From Actinomycetes bacterium (GTDB lineage: Bacteria; Actinomycetota; Actinomycetes; Propionibacteriales; Propionibacteriaceae): DNA of 63,540 nucleotides. Each line of letters opens with the position of its first letter. Positions within the stretch are counted from its first letter, which is position 1. The notes below the pieces were generated by a model. It did not search any database, was not told where the DNA came from, and saw nothing but the letters and a program-made list of their open reading frames with translations. Where the stretch lies: assembly GCA_030426725.1 (NCBI GenBank), contig JAUHXZ010000009.1, positions 1 to 63,540 on the forward strand, read 5' to 3'. Below, in pieces: positions 34,471 through 43,470 of the stretch. Made by a program: the position numbers and the translations under genes.

Positions 34471-34791
34471 GTGGAGATCGACACAGCACTCAAGGCCGCC
34501 CTCAAGGCCACCTCGAGGGCGGTGGACAGGGTTCGCACGAGCGAAGAACGGCTGAACGACGCGGTGGCGATGGCACGCGCCGCCGGAGCCACCTGGATGC
34601 AGATCGGCGGGGCAACCGGGATGAGCCGACAGGCCGCACACGAGCGATGGGGTTACCTCGTGCGCCCCGGCGGCTGCCGTCGCGCGGACTGCGACTGCCC
34701 TGAACACCAGGTGGACGGCTGTCTGTGCGGCCACGGGCCGGGTCGCGGTTACCGGGCCAGCAGGCCCCCCGCCGGCGATTCGGGCTCCTGA
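34471..34791 (+). CDS. small helix-turn-helix protein
   Basis: A 106-residue protein. A helical N-terminus (ALKAALKATSRAVDRVRTSEERLNDAVAMARAAGATW) leads into a helix-turn-helix (WMQIGGATGMSRQAAHERWGYL, residues about 45-66). The C-terminus is Cys-rich (GCRRADCDCPEHQVDGCLCGHG) and could bind a metal. I prefer GTG 34471, 6 bases after CAGGAGG, over an ATG at 34450. Such proteins are common in actinobacteria and the target is unknown. Confidence 0.65.
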   Translation: MEIDTALKAALKATSRAVDRVRTSEERLNDAVAMARAAGATWMQIGGATGMSRQAAHERWGYLVRPGGCRRADCDCPEHQVDGCLCGHGPGRGYRASRPPAGDSGS

Positions 34792-34904
34792 AAGACGCGT
34801 CCACGAAGGTGCCGGTCGGCGGCGCACAGGGGTCTCCCAGCCGCACCAGTTGGCGCCGTCACCGGACCCGCCCGGGTCGACCACCGCTGTTCACAAGTGT
34901 CGCG

Positions 34905-34942
34905 TTGACATCCACTCTCGACTAACTGATAATGATTCTCAT
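34905..34942 (+). promoter_or_regulatory. strong promoter with Zur/Fur-like box, leaderless znuA transcript
   Basis: TTGACA (34905-34910), 17 bases, then GATAAT (34928-34933) form a near-consensus promoter. The expected transcript start, 7-8 bases on, falls on the ATG at 34941, so the message should be leaderless. TGATAATGATTCTCAT (34927-34942) is a near-palindrome that resembles the Zur box and covers the -10 and start codon. Zinc-loaded Zur bound there would block the polymerase. Confidence 0.72.
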
Positions 34943-35882
34943 GCGGTTTAAGAGATTCTCCGTGATCGCCGTCCCGCCCCTCGCGCTTGCCCTGGCCGTC
35001 ACCGGGTGCTCCTCCCCCGACGAAGCGGCCGACGGCTCGAACGCCGTCGACGTCATGACCGAGGTCTATGCCTTCACGTGGATCGCTGAGGAGATCGGAG
35101 GCGATCGCGTCTCGGTCACGCAGCTGATTCCCACCGGCGCGGACGTACACCAGTACGAGGTCTCGCCCCGCCAGGTGGACGACATGTCCGACGCCGACCT
35201 CGTCGTCCTGACCTCCGGCGCCGCCCCCGCCGTCGATGACGCCGTCGTTGAGACGGCGCCCGCCCATGTCGTCGATGCGACCGATCACATCCAGCTTCTC
35301 GCGGCTGTCACCGATCAGGATGAACACCCCGCCGGCGAGCACTCCGAGGAGGACGAGCACGACCATGGCAACTTCGATCCCCACACCTGGCTGGCGATCG
35401 ACCAGCTGCCGAGCGTCGTCGATGCCGTCGCGGAATCTCTGACCGAGATCGATCCTGACGGGGCCGAGAGCTACGCGTCCAACGCAGAAGCGCTCGGAGC
35501 GGACCTCGCGGATCTGGATGAGGCCTATGCCAACGGCCTCGAGTCGTGCGAACGCGACACGATCGTCGTGACCCATCCGGCCTTCGGCTACATCGCCACC
35601 GCCTACGGCTTCCACCAGATGGGCATCTCGAGCTTCGACGAGGACACGGAGCCGTCCCCCGCCCGGCTGACGGAGGTCTCCGATATCGCTGCGGAGACCG
35701 GTGCCACCACGATCTTCATGGCCAACACTTCCAACCCGAAGGTCGCCGATGTCCTCGCGACCGATCTCGGCCTCGAAACGGCGGTGCTGTCGACGATCAC
35801 CGACGCCGGCGACGGGGACGACTACCTCTCCCTCGCCGAGGACAATCTCGCTACGTTGCAGGGCGGTCTCGGGTGTCAGTGA
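34941..35882 (+). CDS. znuA: zinc-type ABC transporter substrate-binding lipoprotein
   Basis: A 313-residue secreted metal-binding protein of the ZnuA/AztC cluster A-I family. The signal peptide ends in lipobox AVTGC with Cys23. It has HQYEVSPRQVDDM with the first metal ligand, a His/Asp/Glu-rich loop (DEHPAGEHSEEDEHDHGNFDPH, typical of zinc proteins), THPAFGYIATAYGF and EDTEPSPARLTEVSD. The start is ATG 34941; an ATG at 34932 lies upstream of the predicted transcript start. Specificity for zinc is inferred from the His-rich loop and Zur box. Confidence 0.88.
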   Translation: MRFKRFSVIAVPPLALALAVTGCSSPDEAADGSNAVDVMTEVYAFTWIAEEIGGDRVSVTQLIPTGADVHQYEVSPRQVDDMSDADLVVLTSGAAPAVDDAVVETAPAHVVDATDHIQLLAAVTDQDEHPAGEHSEEDEHDHGNFDPHTWLAIDQLPSVVDAVAESLTEIDPDGAESYASNAEALGADLADLDEAYANGLESCERDTIVVTHPAFGYIATAYGFHQMGISSFDEDTEPSPARLTEVSDIAAETGATTIFMANTSNPKVADVLATDLGLETAVLSTITDAGDGDDYLSLAEDNLATLQGGLGCQ

Positions 35883-36004
35883 GCGGACTGAGGAGAGCGG
35901 GCGTACATGCTGCCGTGCTTCGTGGCCTACCCGGCTCCGCCGGATCGTCCGGCTTGTCCTCACATCTCCCGGACGGCGACATCCTCCATGACAGACTCAC
36001 TCGC

Positions 36005-36787
36005 ATGATCCACTCTCCCGGGACCGTGCTGCGCACCGAGCATCTGGACGTCGTGCTCGGCGGGATCCGCATTCTCGAAGACGTCTCGATCGCGGTGCAC
36101 CCCGGGGAGGTCGTTGCCTTCCTCGGTGCGAACGGTTCCGGGAAGTCGACCCTCGTTCGCGCCGCCCTTGGCGTGATTCCGCCAGCAGGCGGCAGGGTCA
36201 CGCTGTTCGACGAGCCGCTCGGCCGCGCAACGCCCTGGAACAGGATCGGCTACGTCCCTCAGCGCATGCCCGCCAGCACGGGCGTTCCGACCACGGCGTG
36301 CGAGGTGGTCCGTGCCGGGCTCCTCTCCAGACACCGGTTCAGGCGGGGATCGAAGTCGGAGGCACTCGAAGCGCTCGGCGCCATGGGCATGGCCGACCGC
36401 GCGTTCCAGCCGGTGCAGCAGATGTCCGGCGGTCAGCAGCAGCGGGTCCTCATCGCCCGGGCCCTGGTGCGCCGGCCGGATCTTCTCGTCCTGGACGAGC
36501 CCACCACCGGGATCGACCTCGGCACCATCGCGACGTTCATCGAGACCATCGACGCCATGCGACAGGCCGGCACCGCGGTGGTCGTCGTTCTGCATGAGAC
36601 AGAGGCCTTCGCAACCATGCTCGACCGGGCCGTGGTCCTGCGTCACGGCCGCGTGGTCCACGACGGCGCCCCACCGCCCGCGCGTGCCGAACATGCCGGC
36701 CCTCTGCACGAGCACGCACACCCCCACGCCGATCCGGCACGCCCCGCGGGCATGCTCGATCTCGGAGTGATCGGAGGCCAGTCATGA
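36005..36787 (+). CDS. znuC: zinc-type ABC transporter ATP-binding protein
   Basis: A 260-residue ABC ATPase. Walker A is GANGSGKST near residue 42, the signature is SGGQQQR, Walker B is LLVLDEPTTGID, and the H-loop is VLHETE. The C-terminus is His-rich (HAGPLHEHAHPHADPARPAG), a frequent trait of zinc transporters. I use ATG 36005; a GTG at 35879 in the same frame would add 42 residues with no conserved look. It lies 122 bases after znuA and overlaps the permease gene by 4 bases. Confidence 0.85.
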   Translation: MIHSPGTVLRTEHLDVVLGGIRILEDVSIAVHPGEVVAFLGANGSGKSTLVRAALGVIPPAGGRVTLFDEPLGRATPWNRIGYVPQRMPASTGVPTTACEVVRAGLLSRHRFRRGSKSEALEALGAMGMADRAFQPVQQMSGGQQQRVLIARALVRRPDLLVLDEPTTGIDLGTIATFIETIDAMRQAGTAVVVVLHETEAFATMLDRAVVLRHGRVVHDGAPPPARAEHAGPLHEHAHPHADPARPAGMLDLGVIGGQS

Positions 36788-37680
36788 TCGATCTCCTAAG
36801 CTCTCCGCTGATGCAGCGGGCCCTGCTGGCCGCGCTGATGGTCGGCGCCACTGCGCCGGTCATCGGCACCTTCCTGGTGCAGCGGCGCCTTGCGCTCCTC
36901 GGCGACGGCATCGGCCACATCGCGCTGACCGGCGTCGCCGCGGGCTGGCTCGCCGGTGCACTCGCGGGCCTCGCCACACCCGATGCCTGGGCCCTCCCAG
37001 GAGCCATGATCGTTGCCGTGCTCGGCGCGGTGGGGATCGAATGGGTCCGGGGCAAGGGCCAGATCACCGGGGACGTGGCCATGGCGATCCTGTTCTACGG
37101 CGGAATCGCGGGAGGCGTCCTGCTGATCAAGATCGCCGGTGGCACGAGTGCGAACCTCATGACCTATCTGTTCGGGTCGATCGCCACCGTGTCGTACACG
37201 GACCTGATCTGGACCGCCGCACTCGCAGGCCTCGTTCTGCTGGTCGGCCTGGGGCTGCGCGGCGTCCTGTTCGCGGTGAGCCACGACGAGGAGTTCGCGC
37301 GCGCCAGCGGGCTGCCGGTCACCCTGCTCACCATGATGCTCGCGGCGCTCGCGGCGCTGACCGTGACCGTCTCGATGCGCGTCGTGGGCCTCCTCCTGGT
37401 CTCCGCCCTGATGATCGTTCCGGTCGCCACAGCACAGGTCATCGCCAAGTCCTTCGCCCGCACGATGGCGCTGGCCAGCGTGATCGGTGTCGTCGTGAGC
37501 GTGGCCGGGCTGGCTCTCACCTACTGGTACGACCTGCCCCCGGGCGCGACGATCGTGGTGCTGGCGATCGTCCTCTACGCCATCGTCACCCTGGTCCAGA
37601 GTCGCCGTCGACACCCGGACACCAGCATCGATCCGCATCCGGACCTCGACGACGACGTGCGGCTCCTGCCGGTGGAGTGA
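36784..37680 (+). CDS. znuB: zinc-type ABC transporter permease
   Basis: A 298-residue integral membrane protein of the ABC-3 family with about eight or nine helices. Core motifs include LLAALMVGATAPVIGTFLVQRRLALLGDGIGHIALTGVAAGW and the ATPase-coupling segment HDEEFARASGLPV. The C-terminus is acidic (HPDLDDDVRLLPVE). It completes the znuA-C-B importer. No zur gene follows, so the regulator lies elsewhere. Confidence 0.9.
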   Translation: MIDLLSSPLMQRALLAALMVGATAPVIGTFLVQRRLALLGDGIGHIALTGVAAGWLAGALAGLATPDAWALPGAMIVAVLGAVGIEWVRGKGQITGDVAMAILFYGGIAGGVLLIKIAGGTSANLMTYLFGSIATVSYTDLIWTAALAGLVLLVGLGLRGVLFAVSHDEEFARASGLPVTLLTMMLAALAALTVTVSMRVVGLLLVSALMIVPVATAQVIAKSFARTMALASVIGVVVSVAGLALTYWYDLPPGATIVVLAIVLYAIVTLVQSRRRHPDTSIDPHPDLDDDVRLLPVE

Positions 37681-37765
37681 CATACCGCGCGTCACAACCC
37701 AGCGGCTCGCGCTCGCCGGTCCGCCAGCCCCGGGGAGGCGCTCTGGACGGTTCTGCGACGACCGA

Positions 37766-40417
37766 CTAGCCCACCACCAGGCTGAGCATCCTGGGCAGCC
37801 GCGAGATGACCTTGACTACTCGGTTGTCCGCAATCCACTTGGTCACAGCGGGGTCGGCCAGTGCGAGTTCAAGCGCGGCGGCCTCGTCAATGTCAGCAGG
37901 CACCTGGAGCTTGCCGCGCACCTTGCCCCCGATCTGGACCACGCACGTCACCGTCTCGTCCACCACCAGCGCCTCGTCGGCGGCCGGGAACGGCTCGAAG
38001 GCCAGCGACTCGTCATGTCCGAGCCGGGCCCACAGCTCCTCGGCGATATGGGGGGCCACCGGACCCACCATGAGGAGCATCGGCTCGATCGCGGACCGCG
38101 GGACGGCGTCCAGCCTGGTCAGCACGTTGTTGTACTCCATCAACCGGGCGATCGCGGTGTTGAAGGCCAGATCGGCGTAGTCCTGCCGGACCGCCGCGAT
38201 CGTCTTGTGCAACGCGCGCTCGGTCGCGGAATCAAGCGGGGCGTCTACCACTCGCGCTTCGCCGGTGGCCTCGTCTACGACGTTGCGCCACAGGCGTTGG
38301 AGGAACCGATGGGAGCGACGACCGCCCGCGTCTGGGCGTCCCGGAACGCGTACGCCTGGATGTAGCCCTGGTTGTACAGGCGGCGGAAGGGTTCGGCTGA
38401 AGACAGGTGACCCAGATCGAACAACGCCTTGTGCCAGAACCGCGCGTAGAGAAGATGAAGGACCGCGTGCTCGACCCCGCCGACATACAGGTCCACGCCA
38501 CCGGGATCCGTGGCGTCGCGCGGCCCCATCCAGTAGCGCTCGACGGCGGCATCCACGAAGCGTTCGTCATTGTCCGGGTCGAGGTAGCGCATCTCGTACC
38601 AGCATGAACCGGCCCACTGGGGCATCACGTTGAGTTCCCGCCGGTAGGTCTTCGGTCCGTCGCCGAGGTCCAGTTCCACGGACGCCCACCCGTTGCCCCG
38701 GGCGAGGGGCGGGACGGGGTCGGATGTCTCGTCGTCGGGGTCCAGTGCGCGCGGGCTGTAGTCGGTCACCTCGGGCAGCAGCACCGGCAACTGGTCCTCG
38801 GGCAGCGCGATCGGATAGCCGCCCACGTCGTACACGATGGGGAACGGCTCGCCCCAGTAGCGCTGCCGGCTGAACAGCCAGTCGCGCAGCTTGTAGGTCA
38901 CGGTGGCGCGTCCGTACCCCTTGGTTTCCAGCCACTCGGTCATGCGCGTCTTCGCCTCGGCCATCGCGAGGCCGTTCAGGGAGACGTCGTCGTTCGCCGA
39001 ATTGATCGTCGGACCATCGCCCGTGTAGGCGGCGTTCTGTTCGGCGTCCGGCGGGGGCTGCACAGTCCGGATGATCGGCAGGCCGAACACCGAGGCGAAC
39101 TCCCAGTCGCGCTCGTCCTCGGCCGGGACCGCCATGATGGCACCGGTGCCGTAGTCCATGAGCACGTAGTCCGCGACGAAGACGGGTATCCGCTGACCGT
39201 TGGCCGGGTTGATCACATATCCGCCCGTGAACACACCGGACTTCTCGCGATTCTCCTTGCGCTCCACGTCGGTCTTTCGGGCGGTGGCCGAGCGGTACGC
39301 GGCCACCGCCTCGGCCGGGGTCCCTGCCCCGCCGGTCCACGCCTGGCGCGTCCCTTCCGGCCAGCCATCGGCCGGGACCAGGGCATCCACCTGGGGGTGC
39401 TCCGGGGCCAGTGCCATGTAGGTGGCGCCGAAGAGCGTGTCGGGCCGGGTGGTGAACACCTCGATCGACGCGTTGCCGACCGCCGCCTCGAAGCGGACCT
39501 CGGCGCCGACCGAGCGACCGATCCAGTTGCGCTGCATGCTCTTGACCTTGTCAGGCCAGTCGAGCCGGTCCAGATCGTCCAGGAGTCGGTCCGCGTAGGC
39601 GGTGATCCGCATCATCCACTGCTTCATGTTGCGCTTGAAGACCGGATAGTTGCCGACTTCGCTGCGCCCGTCGGCCGTCACTTCCTCGTTGGCCAGCACC
39701 GTGCCGAGGCCGGGGCACCAGTTGACCGGCGCGTCCGACAGGTAGGCCAGTCGATGATCGTCCAGCACGGTTGCGCGCTCGACCCCGCTCAGCTCCGCCC
39801 AGGGGCGTCGATCGGGGGTCGGCCTGGTGCCGCCGGCGAACTCCGCCGCGAGTTCGGCGATCGGGCGCGCGCGTCCCCGCCCATCGTCGGCGTCCGCGTC
39901 GTACCAGGCGTTGAACAGCTGCAGAAAGATCCACTGGGTCCACCGGTAGAACGACTCGTCGGTGGTCGCGACCGAGCGGCGGTCGTCGTGGGCCAGCCCG
40001 AGGCGGCGCAGCTGGCGTCGCATGTTGGCGATGTTGCGCTCGGTCGTGATCCGCGGGTGTTGCCCGGTCTGGACCGCGTACTGCTCGGCCGGCAGGCCGA
40101 ACGCGTCGAATCCCAAGGCATGGAGGACGTTTCGGCCCATCATGCGCTGGAAGCGCGCATAGGTGTCGGTCGCGATATAGCCAAGGGGATGGCCGACGTG
40201 AAGGCCGGCCCCGCTGGGATACGGGAACATGTCGAGCACATAGAGCTTCAGCCTGTCGGCAGCGGCGTCAGGATCGGCCCACACCCCATCCGGATTCGGC
40301 GCGTGGAAGATGCGCTCGTGTTCCCAGCGGGTCTGCCAGGCCGACTCGATCCGTCCAGCCAGCTCGGCGGTGTAACGGAACGAGGTCTCCCCGATGATCG
40401 TCCTCCGCTCGTGTCAT
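37766..40417 (-). pseudogene. leuS: leucyl-tRNA synthetase, inactivated by a KMSKS-region deletion and frameshifts
   Basis: The gene is recognisable over its length: the HIGH motif ([13 protein letters not shown]), the CP1 editing domain ([20 protein letters not shown] and [17 protein letters not shown]), WRQ-like YWGEPFP, and a C-terminal anticodon domain (FNTAIARLMEYNNVLT). Three lesions exist. After FRDAQ at about 38330 the frame jumps to [17 protein letters not shown], so about 70 residues with the KMSKS lysine motif are gone. One base is missing near 38315. The only ATG (40417) is out of frame with the body by an apparent extra base at 40411. A functional leuS must exist elsewhere. Confidence 0.85.
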
Positions 40418-40769
40418 CGATCGTCCGTCCGGGCGGGGCGGGTGGCGATGTGCCGCCGGCCTCGGCAGAGCATCCGGAAGCGTCCCCGTGGCTCATGGGC
40501 CCGCGGCCCTGGCTCAACAGTGCCGCAGGGCGGGGGCCAAGTCCAGCACTGCCCTGCCTTGTGCAGCCCGGTTCGACCGCGCTGGCGACCCTGCGCCGAC
40601 TGGCGGCGCGGTCGTGGAGCTGTCGCGCAGCAGGACGGAGCGGCTGCCTCTGCTGGAGAAGGCATTGCGGGCGGAGGATGCCATGAGTCCCGACACCTCG
40701 GAGCAGATCAAGGTGGATGCCGAGACCCTCGGCGCCCCCGCCGGGATCGAGTGGGCCCGAGAGCCGTCC
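40418..40769. other. non-coding stretch between leuS pseudogene and HAD gene
   Basis: These 352 bases contain no gene I can support. The only recognisable part is the MFS-tail remnant at 40692-40751. The rest has long open frames in high-GC DNA that show no protein family. It is probably decayed sequence and includes any former leuS promoter. Confidence 0.5.
40692..40751 (+). pseudogene. 20-codon remnant of an MFS transporter C-terminus
   Basis: The codons give DTSEQIKVDAETLGAPAGIE, 17 of 20 identical to the end of the intact MFS protein (4300-4359). The reading frame runs on without the stop, and nothing upstream resembles the transporter body. I conclude that the rest of a second MFS copy was lost. 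Its orientation relative to HAD and GyrI matches the other locus. Confidence 0.7.
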
Positions 40770-41495
40770 TCACTCCTCCCCGAAGAGGGCGGTCGCGAGC
40801 CGGAGCAGGCTCCCCGTCCCGTCGTCCTCGTCCGGGTCCCGTGCCGGAGTCACGTGGATGGCATGCAGTCCCGCGGCCCGGGCGCCCCGGATGTCGGTGT
40901 CGTAGCTGTCGCCGATCATCACGGTCGCGGAGATCGGCGTCCCGAGCACTTCACACGCCAGCTCGAAGGCCCTCGCGGCAGGCTTCGCGACGCCCAACGT
41001 CGAGGTCGCCAGCAGCCGGACCTCTGGCCGTGTCAGGCCGATCGAGTCGAGCTTCGCCCGCTGAAGGGGTTCGTCGCCGTTGGTGAGGACGCCGACCGCG
41101 CACCCGGCACGCAGCGCCTCCGTCACCAGATCCACCGCCCCGGGGAAGGCCCGCCAGTGGGTCCGGTAAAGCGCGGCGTACTCGTCGAACAGCGCGTCGG
41201 CCCGGGCGTCGTCGAGGTCGGCCAGGGCCGGGCAGAAGGCACGGATCCGCATCCGGCGTTGCTCCCAGATCGTGCATTCACCTTCCTCGTAGAGCCGGAA
41301 GTACTCCGACTCGAGCTGGAGCCATCGACGGGCGGGGTCCGTCACCTTTCGGGCTCCGGGGATCGCGCTCGCCCATTCGGCGATCGCCAGGTCGGCGGCT
41401 CCGCGATGGTCCAGCAGTGTGCCGTCCAGGTCGAACAGGACCCCGCGGAGACCGGGCGCCACCCGCCCGCGACCTACGGCGGCACCGGTGCTCAC
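40770..41495 (-). CDS. HAD family hydrolase
   Basis: A 241-residue haloacid dehalogenase-like phosphatase. Motif I is LFDLDGTLLDH, motif II TNGD, motif III Lys in VAKPAARAF, and motif IV IGDSYDTDIRGA. A helical cap follows motif I. Substrates are small phosphates, unspecified. GTG 41495 overlaps the GyrI-like stop (GTGA). The 3' end matches a 13-base remnant at 4407-4419. Confidence 0.85.
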   Translation of the reverse strand: MSTGAAVGRGRVAPGLRGVLFDLDGTLLDHRGAADLAIAEWASAIPGARKVTDPARRWLQLESEYFRLYEEGECTIWEQRRMRIRAFCPALADLDDARADALFDEYAALYRTHWRAFPGAVDLVTEALRAGCAVGVLTNGDEPLQRAKLDSIGLTRPEVRLLATSTLGVAKPAARAFELACEVLGTPISATVMIGDSYDTDIRGARAAGLHAIHVTPARDPDEDDGTGSLLRLATALFGEE

Positions 41496-42109
41496 GCCCG
41501 GCGCGATTCGACGGGCTGGCGCAGGATGGTACGAAGATACTCGGGCGCGGTTCTGCGGAAGTCGCTCAGGTAGATCTCGTGGTGCCGCCCGGCGGGCCCG
41601 AGTCCGTTCGCCGGGAGGAAGTCATCGTGGAGCCGCCTGAGGACGGGTGCCTCGTCCGCGAAGCTGCCGAAGTGAAGAGTCTGGACGCAGTTGCCCTCCT
41701 CCAAGGACTCAAACCTGACCCCATCCAGTCCTGGGACGTCCTTGGTCGCTGCCTTCGCCAGCGCGTCGTCGACCATCGCCGGGTCCGTCCACTCCGGCTG
41801 CATGATCATCAGCGTCCATCGCCACCGCGCCCGGTCGCCCGAAGCGAATACCGTCATGTCGTCGGCCCACCAGAGCCCCTCAAGGGGCATGACGACGTAG
41901 TCACGACCAAGGCCGACCTTGCTGGCGAACTTCAGCGCATAGGCCACCGGGTAGAGGGCCCCGATGGCCTCGGCGAACGACGGGTCCGTGTTGGGGTCGC
42001 CGTGCCCGTCGATCATCAGGTACTGCAGCGTGGGCACGCGGAGCACCTGGAACTCGCCGCGTTTTGCCTTGTATGAGTCGAGTTCCCGCTTGAAATCGAT
42101 CTTCGTCAC
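41492..42109 (-). CDS. GyrI-like small-molecule binding protein
   Basis: A 205-residue protein of the GyrI/SOUL-like ligand-binding fold. KIDFKRELDSYKAKRGEFQVLRVPTLQYLMIDGHGDPNTDP is its conserved start and ALKFASKVGLGRDYVVMPLEGLWW the core. Such proteins bind or break down small, often cyclic or toxic molecules. I use GTG 42109; a longer frame to 42334 includes unlikely sequence. Its start is copied at 4486 as a remnant. Confidence 0.82.
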   Translation of the reverse strand: MTKIDFKRELDSYKAKRGEFQVLRVPTLQYLMIDGHGDPNTDPSFAEAIGALYPVAYALKFASKVGLGRDYVVMPLEGLWWADDMTVFASGDRARWRWTLMIMQPEWTDPAMVDDALAKAATKDVPGLDGVRFESLEEGNCVQTLHFGSFADEAPVLRRLHDDFLPANGLGPAGRHHEIYLSDFRRTAPEYLRTILRQPVESRRA

Positions 42110-42224
42110 GCTGGTGCCCTTGTCGTCCCGGTACTCACCGCCCCCTGGGGGACGGGTCCAGTATGACGTGCGAGACTGGAGCCGTTGCAGCAAAGGTTCC
42201 ATCCCACTCGAGGAAGGCAAACTC

Positions 42225-42407
42225 ATGGCTAACAACAACGCCGGCGCGGCCGGCGGAGGCGCACTGTACGGGCTCGGCATGTTCGGTGCCTGGGTCTGGT
42301 TCTTCCAGCAGGCCGACTCCTTCTGGACCTTCATCCTCGCTTTCTTCCAGGGCCTGCTCTGGCCCGCGTGGATGGTCTACGACGTCTTCGGCTTCCTCGC
42401 CGGATGA
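42225..42407 (+). CDS. small aromatic-rich membrane protein
   Basis: A 60-residue protein (MANNNAGAAGGGALYGLGMFGAWVW at the start, then FFQQADSFWTFILAFFQG and LLWPAWMVYDVFGFLAG). It has one or two hydrophobic segments with many Phe and Trp. AGGAAGG lies 7 bases before the ATG. Similar small proteins occur in actinobacteria. Function unknown. Confidence 0.65.
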   Translation: MANNNAGAAGGGALYGLGMFGAWVWFFQQADSFWTFILAFFQGLLWPAWMVYDVFGFLAG

Positions 42408-42607
42408 CCGAAGGCCCCACAGCCGCCGGTTCGGATCTACATGGTTCACTCCGGTGTGGAGGCTGTGCTGCGCTGGGCTCGGTTGCGCTCATCCTCGTCC
42501 AGGTCGTAGTCATATCGATCTGGCCCCCGCAGACGGTGTGGTCGAGGTGTTCGAGCTCATGGCCAACGCACAGGCTGCTGTCGCTCGCCATCGGCGTCAA
42601 GGCAAGA

Positions 42608-42696
42608 GGGCCTTCCCGGCTCAGAGGGGATAGATACCTCGTAGCGCGCATCACGAGCCTGGACGGCCGGGCCTTCCCGGCTCAGAGGGGATAGAT
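42608..42696. CRISPR. two-repeat CRISPR-like relic, type I-E-like
   Basis: A 28-base repeat (gggccttcccggctcagagg then ggatagat) occurs exactly twice, at 42608-42635 and 42669-42696, with a 33-base spacer, period 61. The repeat length, spacer length, the CCC...GGGG arms and the GGGGAT end resemble type I-E repeats. No cas gene and no third repeat is present. It could also be an unrelated direct repeat, so the call is tentative. Confidence 0.45.
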
Positions 42697-42719
42697 GTTG
42701 ACGGCTGAGGCCTGACCGC

Positions 42720-42850
42720 ACGGGTGATGATGGCGGGCCGGTCCGCAGCAGCGGGGCCACCGCCCCGTCGAGGGCGGCCATGGGCTCGTCGAGCAGCAGG
42801 AGTCGCGGCTCGGCGGCGAGCGCTCGAGCGAGGCGCAGTACAAGAGGATG
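42720..42850 (-). pseudogene. fragment of a modC-like ABC transporter ATP-binding gene
   Basis: On the minus strand, codons encode [26 protein letters not shown], the Walker B and D-loop of an ABC ATPase of the molybdate ModC type. There is no Walker A, signature or full domain around it. It is a short relic and the sequence runs on into the CRISPR-like repeats. Confidence 0.65.
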
Positions 42851-42936
42851 GGTCGGTCCACGCGGAAGGCCGGCTCGTCGGGATAAGCCGTGGACGGACA
42901 GGCCCGGAACTCGAGCAATGTCTCCGCCAACAAGAA

Positions 42937-42966
42937 AGTCCTGGAAACCCGTGAGTTTCCAGGACT
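42937..42966 (-). terminator. Rho-independent terminator of tRNA-Pro
   Basis: A 12-bp perfect stem (AGTCCTGGAAAC with GTTTCCAGGACT) and a 6-base loop lie 8 bases after the tRNA on the minus strand. The transcript then reads TTTCTTGTT, a T-rich tail. Confidence 0.8.
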
Positions 42967-42973
42967 ATCACCG

Positions 42974-43047
<74 letters not shown>

Positions 43048-43470
43048 CCGCTGCCGTGTGGCAACTCGGATAGCTTAGCGACTCCGTCGCCGGAGCGCAC
43101 ATCGGCGCTGGCAGGACCTCCGAACCCGCTCCATCGGGGCCACCCGCCGTCCCGAACGCCCCGAAGACGAGCCTGACACGCGGCTCGATCAGCCTCCTTG
43201 AGCCTGAGCCATGGATCGACCGACGATTCGGGCCGAAAACCCGAAAGTCGGACGACGAGACCCGCCTCAGGCTCGTCGCTGCCCCACGAGCCGGACACAC
43301 GGCTCAACAGGCCTCCTTGAGCCTGAGCCATGGGTCGACCCACGAATCGGGCGCAGAACCCGGAAATCGGGCGTCGAAACCTGGCGCAGGCTCGTGGCCG
43401 CGCCACGAGCCGCGTGTCAGGCTCAACCTCCCCCTCGGTCGGGTCGAAGGGAAGCCGCCCCCAGGGGCTG
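43048..43470. other. intergenic region between der and tRNA-Pro
   Basis: These 423 bases have no gene. Most of it is filled by the 119-bp tandem repeat. The tRNA-Pro promoter must lie at the low-coordinate end and the der end at 43471. Confidence 0.6.
43167..43432. repeat. 119-bp tandem repeat, about 2.2 copies
   Basis: Units begin at 43167, 43286 and 43405 with ACGAGCC, each exactly 119 bases apart; the third is truncated at about 28 bases. Shared segments are GCCTCCTTGAGCCTGAGCC followed by ATGG(A/G)TCGACC and an ACGA(T/A)TCGGGC. Internal inverted segments allow hairpins. Within each unit, GAGCCTGAC and its reverse complement GTCAGGCTC recur. No coding role is likely. Confidence 0.85.

Larger units (their letters stand above)
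42408..42936. other. accessory non-coding stretch with CRISPR-like and modC relics
   Basis: These 529 bases have no intact gene. They contain two 28-base direct repeats of CRISPR type and a fragment of a molybdate-type ABC ATPase, both listed separately. The rest gives no recognisable protein. It looks like a site where foreign or damaged DNA has collected. Confidence 0.5.

Noticed and set aside
42408..42600. Gene fragment encoding GVVEVFELMANAQAAVARHRR
   Set aside because: The frame has no supported start or end and I cannot match it to a family.
42735..42762. Third, degenerate CRISPR repeat
   Set aside because: The match is about 16 of 28 bases, the period is 66 instead of 61, and the sequence lies in the modC-like fragment.
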